Assembly: GCF_017052585.1 (NCBI RefSeq)
Contig: NZ_JAFFHZ010000001.1
Span: 3,339,001-3,403,000 of the forward strand
Source of the DNA: Paenibacillus apiarius
Lineage (GTDB): Bacteria > Bacillota > Bacilli > Paenibacillales > Paenibacillaceae
Length of the DNA stretch: 64,000 nucleotides
Direction: 5' to 3'
Position 1 is the stretch's first letter. The number at the start of each line of letters is the position of its first letter. The notes beneath the pieces are model-generated. The model was not told the DNA's origin and did not search any database. It was given only the letters and a program-made list of their open reading frames with translations. Below are positions 8,536 through 17,537 of the stretch, one piece after another. A program made the position numbers and the translations under genes.

Positions 8536-9172
8536 TGACCATGCTTTGCTGCGGGCAGGCTTAAAGCTGCTGCTGCAGAAGAAGCCATCCTTGGAAGTTG
8601 TAGGTGAAGCCGCCGACGGAGTTGAAGCCCTTCGGCTTTACGAAGAAGTAAGGCCCCATATTTTATTACTCGACATCAGTATGCCGCGCTTAGACGGAAT
8701 TCAGGTTCTCAGAGAGATCAAATTGCGTCATGATCAAGCGAAGGTTATCGTGCTCACGATGCATGAAGATGAAGATTACATCACTTCAATCATGGAAGCG
8801 GGGGCTTCCGGATACATTCCTAAGGCGGCAGTAGATGAGGAATTGTATACGGCTATTGATTCCGTTATGAACGGATACGTATACCTTCGTCCGCAAGAAA
8901 CTCGGACATTGCTGTCATCGATGCTCAAAAAAACGCCAAAAGAAGCAGAATCGCGGAATCCTTACGTCATTTTAACCCCGCGCGAACGCGAGGTGCTGCG
9001 GTTTCTTGCAAGAGGATATACGCTGGTTGAGACAGCTCAGGAATTAACGGTAAGCATCAAAACGGTTGATACGCATAAGACGAGAATGATGAATAAACTG
9101 AATGTTTCTAGAAAAAGCGAGCTTGTTGAATATGCGATGAAATATAAACTTATAAATGACGAACAGGCATAA
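8504..9172 (+). CDS. NarL/FixJ-family response regulator
   Basis: A 222-residue two-domain regulator. The receiver domain has the acidic pair DD at 11-12, phospho-acceptor Asp57 in LLLDISMP, and the conserved Thr and Lys (VLTMH, IPKAAVD). The C-terminal LuxR-type helix-turn-helix is clear: LTPREREVLRFLARGYTLVETAQEL then SIKTVDTHKTRMMNKLNV. ATG 8504 has AAAGGGTG just upstream inside the kinase gene; GTG 8501 is an alternative. Partner of the kinase it overlaps. Staphylococcal HptR is an AraC-type regulator, so this locus pairs an HptA-like sensor with an output domain closer to enterobacterial UhpA. Confidence 0.9.
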   Translation: MEQTITIMLVDDHALLRAGLKLLLQKKPSLEVVGEAADGVEALRLYEEVRPHILLLDISMPRLDGIQVLREIKLRHDQAKVIVLTMHEDEDYITSIMEAGASGYIPKAAVDEELYTAIDSVMNGYVYLRPQETRTLLSSMLKKTPKEAESRNPYVILTPREREVLRFLARGYTLVETAQELTVSIKTVDTHKTRMMNKLNVSRKSELVEYAMKYKLINDEQA

Positions 9173-9210
9173 TGCGTCCATGTATATAGGTCAAAAGGAG
9201 CGAAAAGAAA

Positions 9211-9327
9211 ATGAAGGCGGTGAAGGAGGATTTTGGCAGCTCGTGTCGAATGGTTCAATATACCTATAAACACGCAGCTGAAGGGAGTCAAAAGAAGTGC
9301 AACAACGTACAACCGGAACGAGACTAA
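9211..9327 (+). CDS. Possible 38-codon leader ORF
   Basis: ATG 9211 lies nine bases after AAAAGGAG (9194-9201) and opens a 38-residue frame that overlaps the start of the next gene by 31 bases in another frame. The peptide has no recognisable motif. It might couple translation of the zinc-ribbon protein to upstream initiation, or be chance. Confidence 0.25.
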   Translation: MKAVKEDFGSSCRMVQYTYKHAAEGSQKKCNNVQPERD

Positions 9328-9797
9328 ATCCGCCGAACAAGTCATCTGCCTACCAAGGCAATAAAACGGCCAGCGATCAAACAAGGGCGGCTGGTTCTCA
9401 AACAAACAGAGTGTCAGGCGCTCAAGCGGCAGGAGCGAGAAAACACGGTGATGGCACAAGGAACGAACATACGATTGTTTGCCGGAAATGCAAGTCACCG
9501 CAAATTGTAGCCAACAAAAGAGGTTATAGCTTTGCCAACTTCTTCAAAACTTTAGGCTGGATGGCATTGCTTCCTCTCTTGATAATTATATTGGGCATGG
9601 TTGCGATAAATGCAATTATGTGGAAAACAGACTTGCCGTTAAATGACGGGCTAATAAGCTTTATTAGTGTTATTTGTTATTTTTCATTAAGCTTGTCACT
9701 ACCTGTCAGTATCCTTGTTGGATTTGTGGGAAGAAGTGAAATCGTAAACGGCTGCATGAATTGCGGTTTTAAGTGGACACCTGGAAAAAGAAAGTAA
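9297..9797 (+). CDS. Membrane protein with split zinc-ribbon cysteines
   Basis: A 166-residue protein of unknown function. The first 60 residues are low-complexity and rich in Gln, Ala, Gly and Asn. A CRKC pair follows at about 62-65, then two hydrophobic membrane segments (about 86-108 and 118-143), then a CMNC pair near residue 155. The two CxxC knuckles could form one zinc ribbon brought together across a membrane hairpin, an arrangement seen in small LITAF-like and zinc-ribbon membrane proteins. GTG 9297 is used with AAGGGAG nine bases upstream. A 13-bp perfect hairpin follows the stop. Confidence 0.65.
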   Translation: MQQRTTGTRLNPPNKSSAYQGNKTASDQTRAAGSQTNRVSGAQAAGARKHGDGTRNEHTIVCRKCKSPQIVANKRGYSFANFFKTLGWMALLPLLIIILGMVAINAIMWKTDLPLNDGLISFISVICYFSLSLSLPVSILVGFVGRSEIVNGCMNCGFKWTPGKRK

Positions 9798-9805
9798 AAG
9801 GAACG

Positions 9806-9847
9806 GCAACAACCCGGCTGACTTCATTGTCTTGGCCGGGTTGTTGC
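9806..9847 (+). terminator. Strong 13-bp hairpin
   Basis: GCAACAACCCGGC (9806-9818) pairs perfectly with GCCGGGTTGTTGC (9835-9847) around a 16-base loop, nine bases after the stop of the zinc-ribbon gene. There is little T-run, so it may act as a transcript end stabiliser or a weak terminator. Confidence 0.7.
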
Positions 9848-9962
9848 GATCTGATTACTGTCTCGTAAACCAGATAGCATTCATCAGAAGCCCAAATAAT
9901 CTGAAAACGCTGTAACTCCATGCTGCGAAAGGGTTGCCGCGTTTTTATATGAAAGCAACATA

Positions 9963-10030
9963 TTGACATCCAAAATTAGTATATGTTATATAAAAATAAG
10001 GTGTTAGCACTCTGTTAGTTTGAGTGCTAA
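9963..10030 (+). promoter_or_regulatory. htpG promoter with perfect CIRCE operator
   Basis: A vegetative promoter, TTGACA (9963-9968) and TATATA (9987-9992) with 18 bp between, is followed by TTAGCACTC (10004-10012), nine bases, and GAGTGCTAA (10022-10030). That is an exact match to the CIRCE inverted repeat bound by the heat-shock repressor HrcA. It lies at the transcription start, so HrcA binding would block htpG until heat or unfolded protein load inactivates HrcA. Confidence 0.93.
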
Positions 10031-10132
10031 ATGCTTGGCCAGCTGATTTTAAGCACATCTGCAATAAGCTTATATACTATACTCACATACATTCTTCATT
10101 ACTTTTTATATTGAAAGGAGACCTATTCATTT

Positions 10133-12013
10133 ATGGCAAAGAAACAGTTTAAAGCAGAATCGAAAAGATTGCTGGAGATGATGATTAACTCCATTTATAC
10201 GAAGCGGGAAATCTTTTTGCGGGAGCTCATTTCCAACGCCAGCGATGCCATTGACAAAATATATTACAAAGCGCTAACCGATGATCAATTGGTGTTCGAC
10301 AAAGAAAATTATTACATTAAAGTAGCTGTTGATAAGGCAAGCAGAACATTAACCATCTCCGATACGGGGATTGGGATGGCGAAAGAGGAACTTGAAAATA
10401 ACCTGGGGGTTATCGCCAAGAGCGGCTCGTTGGCATTCAAGAACGAAAATGAATTGAAAGACGGCCACAATATCATTGGCCAATTCGGAGTTGGATTCTA
10501 TTCCGCGTTTATGGTGGCGGATGTGGTTACGGTAATCAGCAAGGCTCTCGGCAGCGGCGAGGCGTTCAAGTGGGAGTCCAAGGGCGCAGACGGATATACC
10601 ATTGTGCCGTGCGAGAAGGATTCGGTAGGTACCGAGATTATTTTGAAAATCAAAGAGAACACTGAAGATGACCAATACGATGAGTATCTGGAAGAGTATC
10701 GCTTGAAAACGATTATTAAAAAATACTCTGATTTTATCAGATACCCTATCAAAATGGATGTGAAGGGACAACGACCTAAAGAAGGCAGCGAAGACGAACT
10801 CGAAGAATATCAAGAAGAACAAACGGTAAACAGCATGGTTCCGATTTGGCGGAAAAACAAGAATGAGCTTACGCCAGAGGATTATGAGAATTTCTATAAC
10901 GAGAAGCGTTACGGCTTCGATAAGCCTATTAAGCATATCCATATCAGTGCCGATGGCGCTGTCGTATATAATGCAATTCTATTCATTCCGGAAAATACGC
11001 CGTTCGACTATTACACGAAGGAATATGAGAAGGGGCTTGAACTGTATTCCAATGGCGTCTTGATTATGAATAAATGCGCGGACCTGCTGCCTGACTATTT
11101 TGGCTTTGTCAAAGGGATGGTTGATTCCGAGGATTTATCGCTGAACATTTCGCGCGAAATGCTGCAGCATGATCGCCAACTAAGCCTCATCGCCAAAAAC
11201 ATCAAGAACAAAATCAAAAGCCAATTGCAAAGCTTGCTGAAGGATGAAAGAGAGAAGTATGAGCAATTCTACAATTCCTTTGGCAAACAGTTGAAATATG
11301 GGGTATACAGCGATTACGGCACCAATAAAGAAGTGCTGCAGGACTTGCTGATGTTCTACTCTTCCACTGAGAAGAAGCTGGTCACGCTGGATGAATACGT
11401 ATCGAGAATGCCTGAAGATCAGAAGTATATCTACTATGCTTCCGGCGAATCGATTGACAGAATCGAGAAGCTTCCGCAAACCGAGCTGGTAGCCGATAAA
11501 GGCTATGAGATCTTGTACTTCACCGATGATATCGACGAGTTCGCGATCAAGATGATCATGAGCTACAAAGAAAAAGAGTTCAAATCGGTATCAAGCGGCG
11601 ACTTGGGAATTGAAGCGGATGACAATGAAAAGGATTCCGATGCGGATGAAAATGACAACAAAGAGCTCTTTGATGATATGAAAAACATTTTGGCCGACAA
11701 AGTGAAAAACGTCAGAGCGTCGAAGAGACTGAAATCCCATCCGGTCTGCCTCTCTACCGAGGGGGAATTGACGATCGAGATGGAAAAAATATTGAAGGCA
11801 ATGCCGAACAGCCAAGACGTAAAAGCGGACAAGGTGCTGGAAATCAACATGAATCATGACGTATTTAAGTCCTTGAAGGACGCTCATGAGAATGACAAGG
11901 ATAAGCTTGCTCTCTATACCAACCTGCTGTACAATCAAGCGCTGCTGATCGAAGGCCTGCCGATTAGCGATCCTGTAGAATTCACAAATGATATTTGCAA
12001 AGTAATGGTGTAG
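10133..12013 (+). CDS. htpG: Hsp90-family chaperone HtpG
   Basis: Cytoplasmic ATP-dependent dimeric chaperone of 626 residues, full length for the family. The N-terminal GHKL ATPase domain shows the Hsp90 signature: [12 protein letters not shown] (Mg-binding Asn), DTGIGM (ATP-contacting Asp) and [15 protein letters not shown] (lid). The middle domain contains [32 protein letters not shown] and the catalytic Arg region LNISREMLQ. The C-terminal dimerisation domain ends at the stop without a MEEVD tail, as in bacteria. The start ATG follows AAAGGAG. Monocistronic: a CIRCE operator stands upstream and a hairpin follows. In Bacillus subtilis htpG is not controlled by HrcA, so the CIRCE here is a real regulatory difference. 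Confidence 0.97.
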   Translation: MAKKQFKAESKRLLEMMINSIYTKREIFLRELISNASDAIDKIYYKALTDDQLVFDKENYYIKVAVDKASRTLTISDTGIGMAKEELENNLGVIAKSGSLAFKNENELKDGHNIIGQFGVGFYSAFMVADVVTVISKALGSGEAFKWESKGADGYTIVPCEKDSVGTEIILKIKENTEDDQYDEYLEEYRLKTIIKKYSDFIRYPIKMDVKGQRPKEGSEDELEEYQEEQTVNSMVPIWRKNKNELTPEDYENFYNEKRYGFDKPIKHIHISADGAVVYNAILFIPENTPFDYYTKEYEKGLELYSNGVLIMNKCADLLPDYFGFVKGMVDSEDLSLNISREMLQHDRQLSLIAKNIKNKIKSQLQSLLKDEREKYEQFYNSFGKQLKYGVYSDYGTNKEVLQDLLMFYSSTEKKLVTLDEYVSRMPEDQKYIYYASGESIDRIEKLPQTELVADKGYEILYFTDDIDEFAIKMIMSYKEKEFKSVSSGDLGIEADDNEKDSDADENDNKELFDDMKNILADKVKNVRASKRLKSHPVCLSTEGELTIEMEKILKAMPNSQDVKADKVLEINMNHDVFKSLKDAHENDKDKLALYTNLLYNQALLIEGLPISDPVEFTNDICKVMV

Positions 12014-12042
12014 TGCAAGCTGATAAATGAGTAACGAAAATG

Positions 12043-12079
12043 ACCCGTCTCTGGCGAAATCCAGGGCGGGTTATTTGTT
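12043..12079. terminator. Hairpin after htpG, possibly bidirectional
   Basis: ACCCGtCtCTGG (12043-12054) pairs with CCAGGGCGGGT (12061-12071), with T-rich sequence after it on the plus strand. It stands between htpG and the convergent toxin remnant. Confidence 0.7.
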
Positions 12080-12098
12080 GTTTTACAACGTTACTCGT

Positions 12099-12383
12099 TC
12101 AATTTTGTATTGCAAATAACTCGCGGAGATAATCCCGACCCCCATGCAGGATACGATAGATAACGATATCATGGTCCATTATTCTGTAAAAAATCAGATA
12201 GGGGGGCACAACAATGAATCGATATCCGCGCTGCACTAAGCTATAGTCCTCATCTGACAATACAGAGCCCATATTTGGAAACTCTGCAAGTTTACCGATT
12301 TGGTCATTTAATTTCTCCAGCATGATTTCTGCGTTTACTCCCATCAGGTGTGACCCTTTCGTATCTTTTGCCCACTCTCCCAC
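12099..12383 (-). pseudogene. ParE/RelE-family toxin, N-terminus replaced
   Basis: The C-terminal two thirds are a clear ParE/RelE toxin: LEKLNDQIGKLAEFPNMGS, the basic RGYRFIVVPPYLIFYRI, and the closing VIYRILHGGRDYLRELF. The family's first 25-30 residues (the strand and two helices before the LEKL helix) are absent. In their place is MGEWAKDTKGSHLMGV, unlike any ParE start. That 5' part lies in a dispersed repeat (12360-12590) that recurs near 49.9 kb. No antitoxin gene is present on either side. A truncated orphan toxin, probably dead, is the best reading; an internal ATG at about 12323 could still express a fragment. Confidence 0.7.
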
Positions 12384-12590
12384 ACGGGCAGGAAAGGTTG
12401 GAAATGTGGATCTGGCAGATGCCGATTCGTATAGAAAGCACGGTTTTAAGCGGCCAATCGTGATGTTAGTAGTTAATTATTAGCTTTCCAGCCTCCACAA
12501 GGGTCTTCTGAAGGAAGGGGAGAATGAAGCAAAGGTGTTGATGAAACAGATCATTGTCACTCTGGACGTGCCATAATGCCAAAAATGGGC
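12360..12590. repeat. Dispersed degenerate repeat, copy 1 of 2
   Basis: Non-coding stretch that aligns in pieces with 49850-50035: a shared block around CACTCTCCCA, a shared GATCTGG followed by ATGCCGATTCGTAT, and further on GGGAGAATGAAGCAAAGG against GGGAGAGTGAAGCAAAGG, then a GATGAAACAGATC / GAATGAAGCAGATC match. TGGACGTGCC occurs in both, but in a different order relative to the other blocks. It overlaps the broken 5' end of the ParE remnant. Similarity is by eye; no boundaries or target duplications were recognised. Confidence 0.55.
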
Positions 12591-12614
12591 AGAACAAATT
12601 TTTTGCCTCAATTA

Positions 12615-12674
12615 TTGACGAGACCATTTTATGGTTTTATTATAATAAAATGATATCGAGAATCATTATCATTT
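12615..12674 (+). promoter_or_regulatory. efe promoter with Fur box
   Basis: -35 TTGACG (12615-12620) and -10 TATTAT (12638-12643) are 17 bp apart. Immediately downstream, 12652-12670 reads GATATCGAGAATCATTATC and matches the 19-bp Fur consensus at 16 positions. Iron-loaded Fur bound here would cover the transcription start, so the efe genes should be induced by iron limitation. Confidence 0.88.
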
Positions 12675-12714
12675 ACATGCTGTTGCATGATACCAATTTA
12701 GAGGAGTGTCTCAT

Positions 12715-13602
12715 ATGAATTTTCGCAATGCCATCCCCGCCGCAGTATTCGCTGCAACTCTGCTTGTAACCGGCTGTGGTTCAGGATCTGGCGCAGAGGA
12801 TAATAAAGCCGTCTCGCAAACGCCTGATCAAACGGCATCTTCCAACACGGCAGCTGATGCCGCCTCAGGGAATAAAGAAGATTTCAAGGGTGCGATTGAT
12901 CAATATCGTCAATATGTGGTCGAAGAATGCGATGAGTTCGTAAAATTAACGGGTGAGTTCACAGCGGCTGTCAAATCCGGTGATATGGAAACAGCGAAAT
13001 CTTTATATGCTCCCGCTCGCATGCACTATGAACGAATCGAACCGATTGCGGAAGCGTTGGGGGATCTTGATCCGAACATCGATGCCCGCGAGAATGATGT
13101 GGAGGAACAAGAGTGGCGCGGTTTTCACCGGATTGAGAAGGCGCTGTGGGAACAGAAGACTACCGATGGACAGCAAGAGTATGCAGATCGCTTGTTAAGC
13201 GATGCGAAGCTGCTGCGCGCCAAGGTGGAAACGGCCGAGATTGATGCTTCATTGTTAGTGACAGGAGCAGTCGAGCTATTGAATGAAGTGTCTACCTCCA
13301 AAGTGACGGGCGAGGAGGAAAGATATTCGCATACCGATCTGTATGACTTTGCGGCGAACGTAGAAGGCGCTCAGAAAATCTATGAATTGCTGAAGCCGCA
13401 GCTGGAGAAGAAGGATGCAGAGCTTGATAAGCAGATCGGCGCCCGATTTGCCGCATTGAACAATGAATTGGCTCCTTTCAAAAAAGGTGACGGCTACGTA
13501 TCCTATACAGAACTGAATGAGGACGAGGTGCGCAAGCTAAGCCAGAATCTCGATGCATTGGCCGAACCGCTGTCCAATATGGGGAAATTGCTGGGAGTGT
13601 AA
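12715..13602 (+). CDS. efeO: EfeO/EfeM iron-uptake lipoprotein (M75 domain)
   Basis: Extracellular lipoprotein of 295 residues that presents ferric or ferrous iron to the EfeU permease. Signal peptide with lipobox VTGC (Cys21), a Ser/Ala/Asp-rich linker to about residue 55, then an imelysin/M75 helical domain. The family metal motif HxxE is seen as HRIEK, preceded by DVEEQEWRGF. There is no N-terminal cupredoxin domain, so this is the short EfeM-like form. ATG 12715 is preceded by GAGGAG at eight bases; GTG 12706 would begin on the ribosome site itself. First gene of efeOBU; three bases separate it from efeB. Confidence 0.92.
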   Translation: MNFRNAIPAAVFAATLLVTGCGSGSGAEDNKAVSQTPDQTASSNTAADAASGNKEDFKGAIDQYRQYVVEECDEFVKLTGEFTAAVKSGDMETAKSLYAPARMHYERIEPIAEALGDLDPNIDARENDVEEQEWRGFHRIEKALWEQKTTDGQQEYADRLLSDAKLLRAKVETAEIDASLLVTGAVELLNEVSTSKVTGEEERYSHTDLYDFAANVEGAQKIYELLKPQLEKKDAELDKQIGARFAALNNELAPFKKGDGYVSYTELNEDEVRKLSQNLDALAEPLSNMGKLLGV

Positions 13603-13605
13603 GCG

Positions 13606-14922
13606 ATGAGCAAAAAACAACATGGAATTAACGATCTTGAATTAAGTTCAGAGCATAAAGGCTCCGGCAAACAACTAAGCCGGCGGGAGCTGCTGAAATT
13701 AGCGGGCGTCGGCGGGATTGGGTTGATGCTGGGCGGTACTGGCGTAGGCAGCATATTGTCTGCCACAGGCGGCAAGGGTCAATCCTCTTCTGCTCCAAAC
13801 GGTGGCTCCGCCCAGGAGTCCATCGTGCCATTCTATGGTTCTCATCAAGCGGGTATCGCAACACCTGCTCCGAATTTCCTTTGCTTTGGTTCATTTGATC
13901 TGACCGTTTCGTCTTTAAGCGAGGTCCGGACGCTATTCCAAGCGTGGACGAAGGCCGCAGCCGCCATGACATCCGGACAGATGATAGGCGAGTTCAATGA
14001 CAATCCCAACATGCCGCCCTCGGATACCGGTGAAGCGGCGGGCCTGTCTCCGTCTCGAATGACGATCACGTTTGGCGCAGGGCCGTCCTTATTCGATAGC
14101 CGGTTTGGCCTGGCTGGCAAGCGGCCTGCCGCTTTTCCGGATTTGCCCGTATTCCTCGCGGATGATATTCAGCCGCAATGGTCGGGCGGAGATCTGTGCG
14201 TTCAAGTATGCGCAGACGATCTGCAGGTAGCCTTCCACGCGCTGCGCAACTTGGCCCGAATTGCGCGAGGAACGGCCGTGCTGCGGTGGACGCAGGACGG
14301 CTTTCAACGTTCTGGCCAAGCCGATCCGTCTGGCGGCACGCCGCGCAACCTGATGGGATTCAAGGATGGAACCGGGAATCCGGATACAACGGATGCGGCG
14401 AAGATGAATGAGACGGTGTGGGTTCAGCCTGGGACAGGCGCTTCTTGGATGGAGGGCGGCAGCTATATGGTCGTGCGCCGGATACGGATGCGTATCGAGA
14501 TATGGGACCGTTCCACCCTGCAGGACCAGGAAGTGACCTTCGGACGTTATCGAACGACGGGCGCCCCGCTAGGCGGCAAAGATGAGTTCGAGCCTCTTGA
14601 TCTGGAGAAGCGCGACGCCTCAGGCAATCTGGTCATCCCGGAGACGGCCCATTCCAGACTGGCGCATATGGACGGCAAGGTGCAAATATTGCGCCGCGCC
14701 TTTTCGTATTCCAGCGGCATTGATGCGAAGACCGGGCAGATTGATGCGGGCTTGTTCTTTATCTGCTTCCAGCAAGATCTGCGCAAGCAGTTCATACCGA
14801 TGCAGCATAAGCTGGCGGCTGCGGATAAGTTGAATGAATATATCGTGCATGTAGGCAGCGCCACATTCGCCTGCTTCCCCGGAGCCCGTGAAGGAGGATA
14901 TATCGGGGAGACGCTCTTTTGA
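13606..14922 (+). CDS. efeB: EfeB dye-decolorising (DyP) haem peroxidase, Tat-exported
   Basis: Haem peroxidase of 438 residues that works with EfeO and EfeU, oxidising iron outside the membrane; some members are also credited with releasing iron from haem. A twin-arginine signal, SRRELLK at residues 25-31 before a Gly/Leu-rich hydrophobic stretch, marks export of the folded, haem-loaded protein. The DyP signature GFKDGTGN (family GxxDG) carries the distal catalytic Asp. Further on, FFICFQQDLRKQFIPMQ and the end PGAREGGYIGETLF are typical of EfeB. It sits in the usual place between efeO and efeU. Confidence 0.94.
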   Translation: MSKKQHGINDLELSSEHKGSGKQLSRRELLKLAGVGGIGLMLGGTGVGSILSATGGKGQSSSAPNGGSAQESIVPFYGSHQAGIATPAPNFLCFGSFDLTVSSLSEVRTLFQAWTKAAAAMTSGQMIGEFNDNPNMPPSDTGEAAGLSPSRMTITFGAGPSLFDSRFGLAGKRPAAFPDLPVFLADDIQPQWSGGDLCVQVCADDLQVAFHALRNLARIARGTAVLRWTQDGFQRSGQADPSGGTPRNLMGFKDGTGNPDTTDAAKMNETVWVQPGTGASWMEGGSYMVVRRIRMRIEIWDRSTLQDQEVTFGRYRTTGAPLGGKDEFEPLDLEKRDASGNLVIPETAHSRLAHMDGKVQILRRAFSYSSGIDAKTGQIDAGLFFICFQQDLRKQFIPMQHKLAAADKLNEYIVHVGSATFACFPGAREGGYIGETLF

Positions 14923-14952
14923 ACATGCATTTTAATAGGAAGGAAGATCTCC

Positions 14953-16731
14953 ATGCGTTGTGCCCACAGTGGAATCATTAGAAAATTAATAGCCGTACTT
15001 ATCGTATGCATGCTGCTTGTACCGGCAGAGTGGTCGGCGGCAGAAGAGGCGGACTCCCCGATTGATCAATTGCTGCCCTTAGTCGGAGGAGCGCTTGTTG
15101 AAGCCGGGCAGCAGAATTGGGAGATGGCTTCCAAGGAGCTTGAGCAGTTCGGCCAATTATGGAACGGCGTCAAATCAGCCTCCGAGCTAACAGACGCCAT
15201 CGATTCGGAGTTGGCTGCGGCGGGTGATGCTGTGCAGCAGAAGGATCAGAAGCAAGCGAAGGACAGCTTGTCCGTATTGGCCAAGAAAGTAAATGAATAT
15301 GTGGACAGCACGCAGGAGCGACAAGCCAAGCCATCCGGCAAGGACGTTGCCGAGATGCTGCTGGGCATGGTGAAGAAGACGCATGACAGTCTGAAGCAGG
15401 GGGCAATCGAGCAGGCAAAGAAGGATTATCGGACTATCGTTAACGATTGGAAGAAAATTGAGAATCCGATCCGCAACGATAATTTTACGGTGTACAGCCA
15501 GCTTGAGACCAAGATGACATTGATACGGGTTGCCCTGCAAGCAGAACCTCCCAAGGCGGAACAGGCGGATAGTGAATTGACGCAATTAACTTCCGTGCTA
15601 AAGGATTACACTGCAGGGAAGCTGGACGGAGCTTCGGACTCCACTTCAGGCAGTCATCGCTTGACGGATGCAATTGCATTGCTGCAGCAAGCGGATCAAG
15701 CTGTAACGGCAGGAGATGCCGATCTGGCTTCGCAGCATATTCAAGCCTTTATCACGATGTGGCCGTTGGTTGAAGGAGAGGTATCCATCTCATCAGCAAC
15801 CGTCTATACGGATACAGAGAATCAAATGTCGGAAGCACAGGGCTATTTGCTATCGAGCCCGCCGAATCTGGAGAAGGCGCAGGAAGTTATCGGCAAGATG
15901 CAGCTGGCTTTGGAGCCGATAGCAAGCACATCCTCTTATACAGCTTGGGACGCAGCCGTAATATTGCTTAGAGAAGGCTTGGAAGCAATATTAGTGCTTG
16001 CCGCATTATTGGCCTATGTGAAACGAACGGACAACAAAACGGCACGCAACTATATATGGGCCGGTTCAGGCGCTGGCCTCGTTCTAAGCGGGGTTCTGGC
16101 GATTGTGCTGACCTATGCGATTTCGCAAGCCGCATCAGGCAGCGCGCGCGAATTGATCGAAGGCATCACGGGATTAGTCGCGGTCGTGATGATGCTGACC
16201 ATCGGGAATTGGCTGCACAGCAAGTCGAACATGGCTTCATGGAATGCTTATATCAGCAAGCAGGTAGACGGCGCTTTGGCCAGAGGAAGCCTGTGGTCTC
16301 TGTTCGCGGTAGCGGGACTCGCGATTCTGAGGGAGGGCGCCGAAACAGCCATTTTCTATATCGGCATGGCGCCGTCGATCGAGCCGCTGCAGCTGGCGAT
16401 TGGTATAGGCGGGGCATTGCTGGCGCTCGTCGTCCTTGGTTTCGCTATCATTCATTTCAGTGCGAAGCTGTCGATTCGGCCGTTCTTTATGGCGGCTACC
16501 GTGCTTATCTATTATTTGGTGATTCGCTTCTTGGGCGAGAGTATCCATGCCTTACAGGTAGCAGGGAAGCTGTCTGCCCATAGTCAGGCAGGCCTGCCTT
16601 CAATCGGATGGCTGGGGGCTTATCCGACTTGGGAGACTTTTGTGCCGCAGCTTGGCGCTTTGCTGCTTATTATGTTCATGCTGCTGCGCGGGTCTTTAGG
16701 CAAAGGCAAGCAACAGAAGAGTATGAGTTAG
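14953..16731 (+). CDS. efeU: EfeU ferrous/ferric iron permease (FTR1 family) with long N-terminal domain
   Basis: Iron permease of 592 residues. The C-terminal half (from about 330) has seven membrane helices with the two iron-transport REGxE motifs: REGLE at 340-344 and REGAE at 460-464. The N-terminal half is an exported domain: signal peptide to about residue 32, then about 290 residues of helical repeats (DQLLPLVGGALVEAGQQNW..., later DAIALLQQADQAVTAGDADL...). This extended form is common in Gram-positive bacteria and probably docks with EfeO. Last gene of the operon; its stop codon lies inside a hairpin shared with convergent ypsA. Confidence 0.94.
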   Translation: MRCAHSGIIRKLIAVLIVCMLLVPAEWSAAEEADSPIDQLLPLVGGALVEAGQQNWEMASKELEQFGQLWNGVKSASELTDAIDSELAAAGDAVQQKDQKQAKDSLSVLAKKVNEYVDSTQERQAKPSGKDVAEMLLGMVKKTHDSLKQGAIEQAKKDYRTIVNDWKKIENPIRNDNFTVYSQLETKMTLIRVALQAEPPKAEQADSELTQLTSVLKDYTAGKLDGASDSTSGSHRLTDAIALLQQADQAVTAGDADLASQHIQAFITMWPLVEGEVSISSATVYTDTENQMSEAQGYLLSSPPNLEKAQEVIGKMQLALEPIASTSSYTAWDAAVILLREGLEAILVLAALLAYVKRTDNKTARNYIWAGSGAGLVLSGVLAIVLTYAISQAASGSARELIEGITGLVAVVMMLTIGNWLHSKSNMASWNAYISKQVDGALARGSLWSLFAVAGLAILREGAETAIFYIGMAPSIEPLQLAIGIGGALLALVVLGFAIIHFSAKLSIRPFFMAATVLIYYLVIRFLGESIHALQVAGKLSAHSQAGLPSIGWLGAYPTWETFVPQLGALLLIMFMLLRGSLGKGKQQKSMS

Positions 16732-16753
16732 GCAGAAGGCTGCCTAACTCATA
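16722..16753. terminator. Bidirectional terminator overlapping two stop codons
   Basis: TATGAGTTAGGCA (16722-16734) pairs perfectly with TGCCTAACTCATA (16741-16753). The stop codons of efeU (16729-16731) and of convergent ypsA (16744-16746) are both inside the stem, giving a compact two-way end signal. Confidence 0.75.
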
Positions 16754-17313
16754 TATTCGCCGAAGTCATAGCTCTGCTCCTCATCCGCGATTGCCTGAAT
16801 CTCTTCCGAGCCAATATTCAAATAGATGTAGCCGCCTTGCGCCTGCTTCTTCAGCGCGCGTTCCTTGACGAACTTGGGGCTCGCTTCGCCGGCGTCTTCA
16901 TCATAGACGAGCAGAATGCCGTCCGTTTTGCGGAACAGCAGGTCATCCCGGGCGGCGAACTGCCATTTTCCAACGTAAGGGCCGTTGCTCACTGCGCCAT
17001 AATAATCGACTTCTTGCAGGATTTGCTCGAAGTGCGTTTTTTTCTCCTCGCTCCATTGCTCTGCCTGTTCGCTATAAGCCGTAATAATGGAGCATTTCAA
17101 GTGCGGATACTGCTCTTTCAGCGAGAAGGCGGCTTCGCATGCCCATAGATCGACCCCGTACTGGCCGGGCGTGATGACCCATTCCAATCCTTCTTCCAGC
17201 AGGGGGATCAATCTGGCTGCAATGGCTTTGCGGATATAGGGGATTCCTTTATGTTTATTGCCGTAAATACCGAGCTCGTGCGCGCGGTAGCCGGTAATCA
17301 GAAGATTTTTCAC
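16744..17313 (-). CDS. ypsA: YpsA, DUF1273 (SLOG-like) protein
   Basis: A 189-residue cytoplasmic protein of the YpsA/DUF1273 family, with a Rossmann-like SLOG fold related to DprA and nucleotide-binding sensor proteins. Typical landmarks are the start VKNLLITGYRAHELGIYG, the loop WVITPGQYGVDLWACEAAF (family GQxGVxLWA), and CSIITAYSEQAEQW. YpsA is linked in Bacillus subtilis and Staphylococcus aureus to cell division control. I start it at GTG 17313, which has GGAGGA nine bases upstream; ATG 17337 lies before that ribosome site. It converges on efeU and has no operon partner here. Confidence 0.9.
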   Translation of the reverse strand: MKNLLITGYRAHELGIYGNKHKGIPYIRKAIAARLIPLLEEGLEWVITPGQYGVDLWACEAAFSLKEQYPHLKCSIITAYSEQAEQWSEEKKTHFEQILQEVDYYGAVSNGPYVGKWQFAARDDLLFRKTDGILLVYDEDAGEASPKFVKERALKKQAQGGYIYLNIGSEEIQAIADEEQSYDFGEYMS

Positions 17314-17537
17314 ACCGAAATTCCTCCACGTATGCAATAGTAGAACGTTTCTATTTAGTATTATACCTTTTAGTATTATACCTTTGTCGAAAAATGAATG
17401 TTAACGCCCAAGAATATAGTAAAAATAGACCATATATTCAGGACCTTGGTTTTATCTACTCGGGACCAAATTCCCTGTTACGTCCCCTTGCCAATTGGTT
17501 AATATGAATAAGAATACAAATCTAGGGGGACAATCGC

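Noticed and set aside
9037-9498. 153-codon hydrophobic minus-strand frame
   Set aside because: Overlaps the response regulator end and the zinc-ribbon gene; hydrophobicity follows from antisense of Lys/Glu-rich codons, with no ribosome site.
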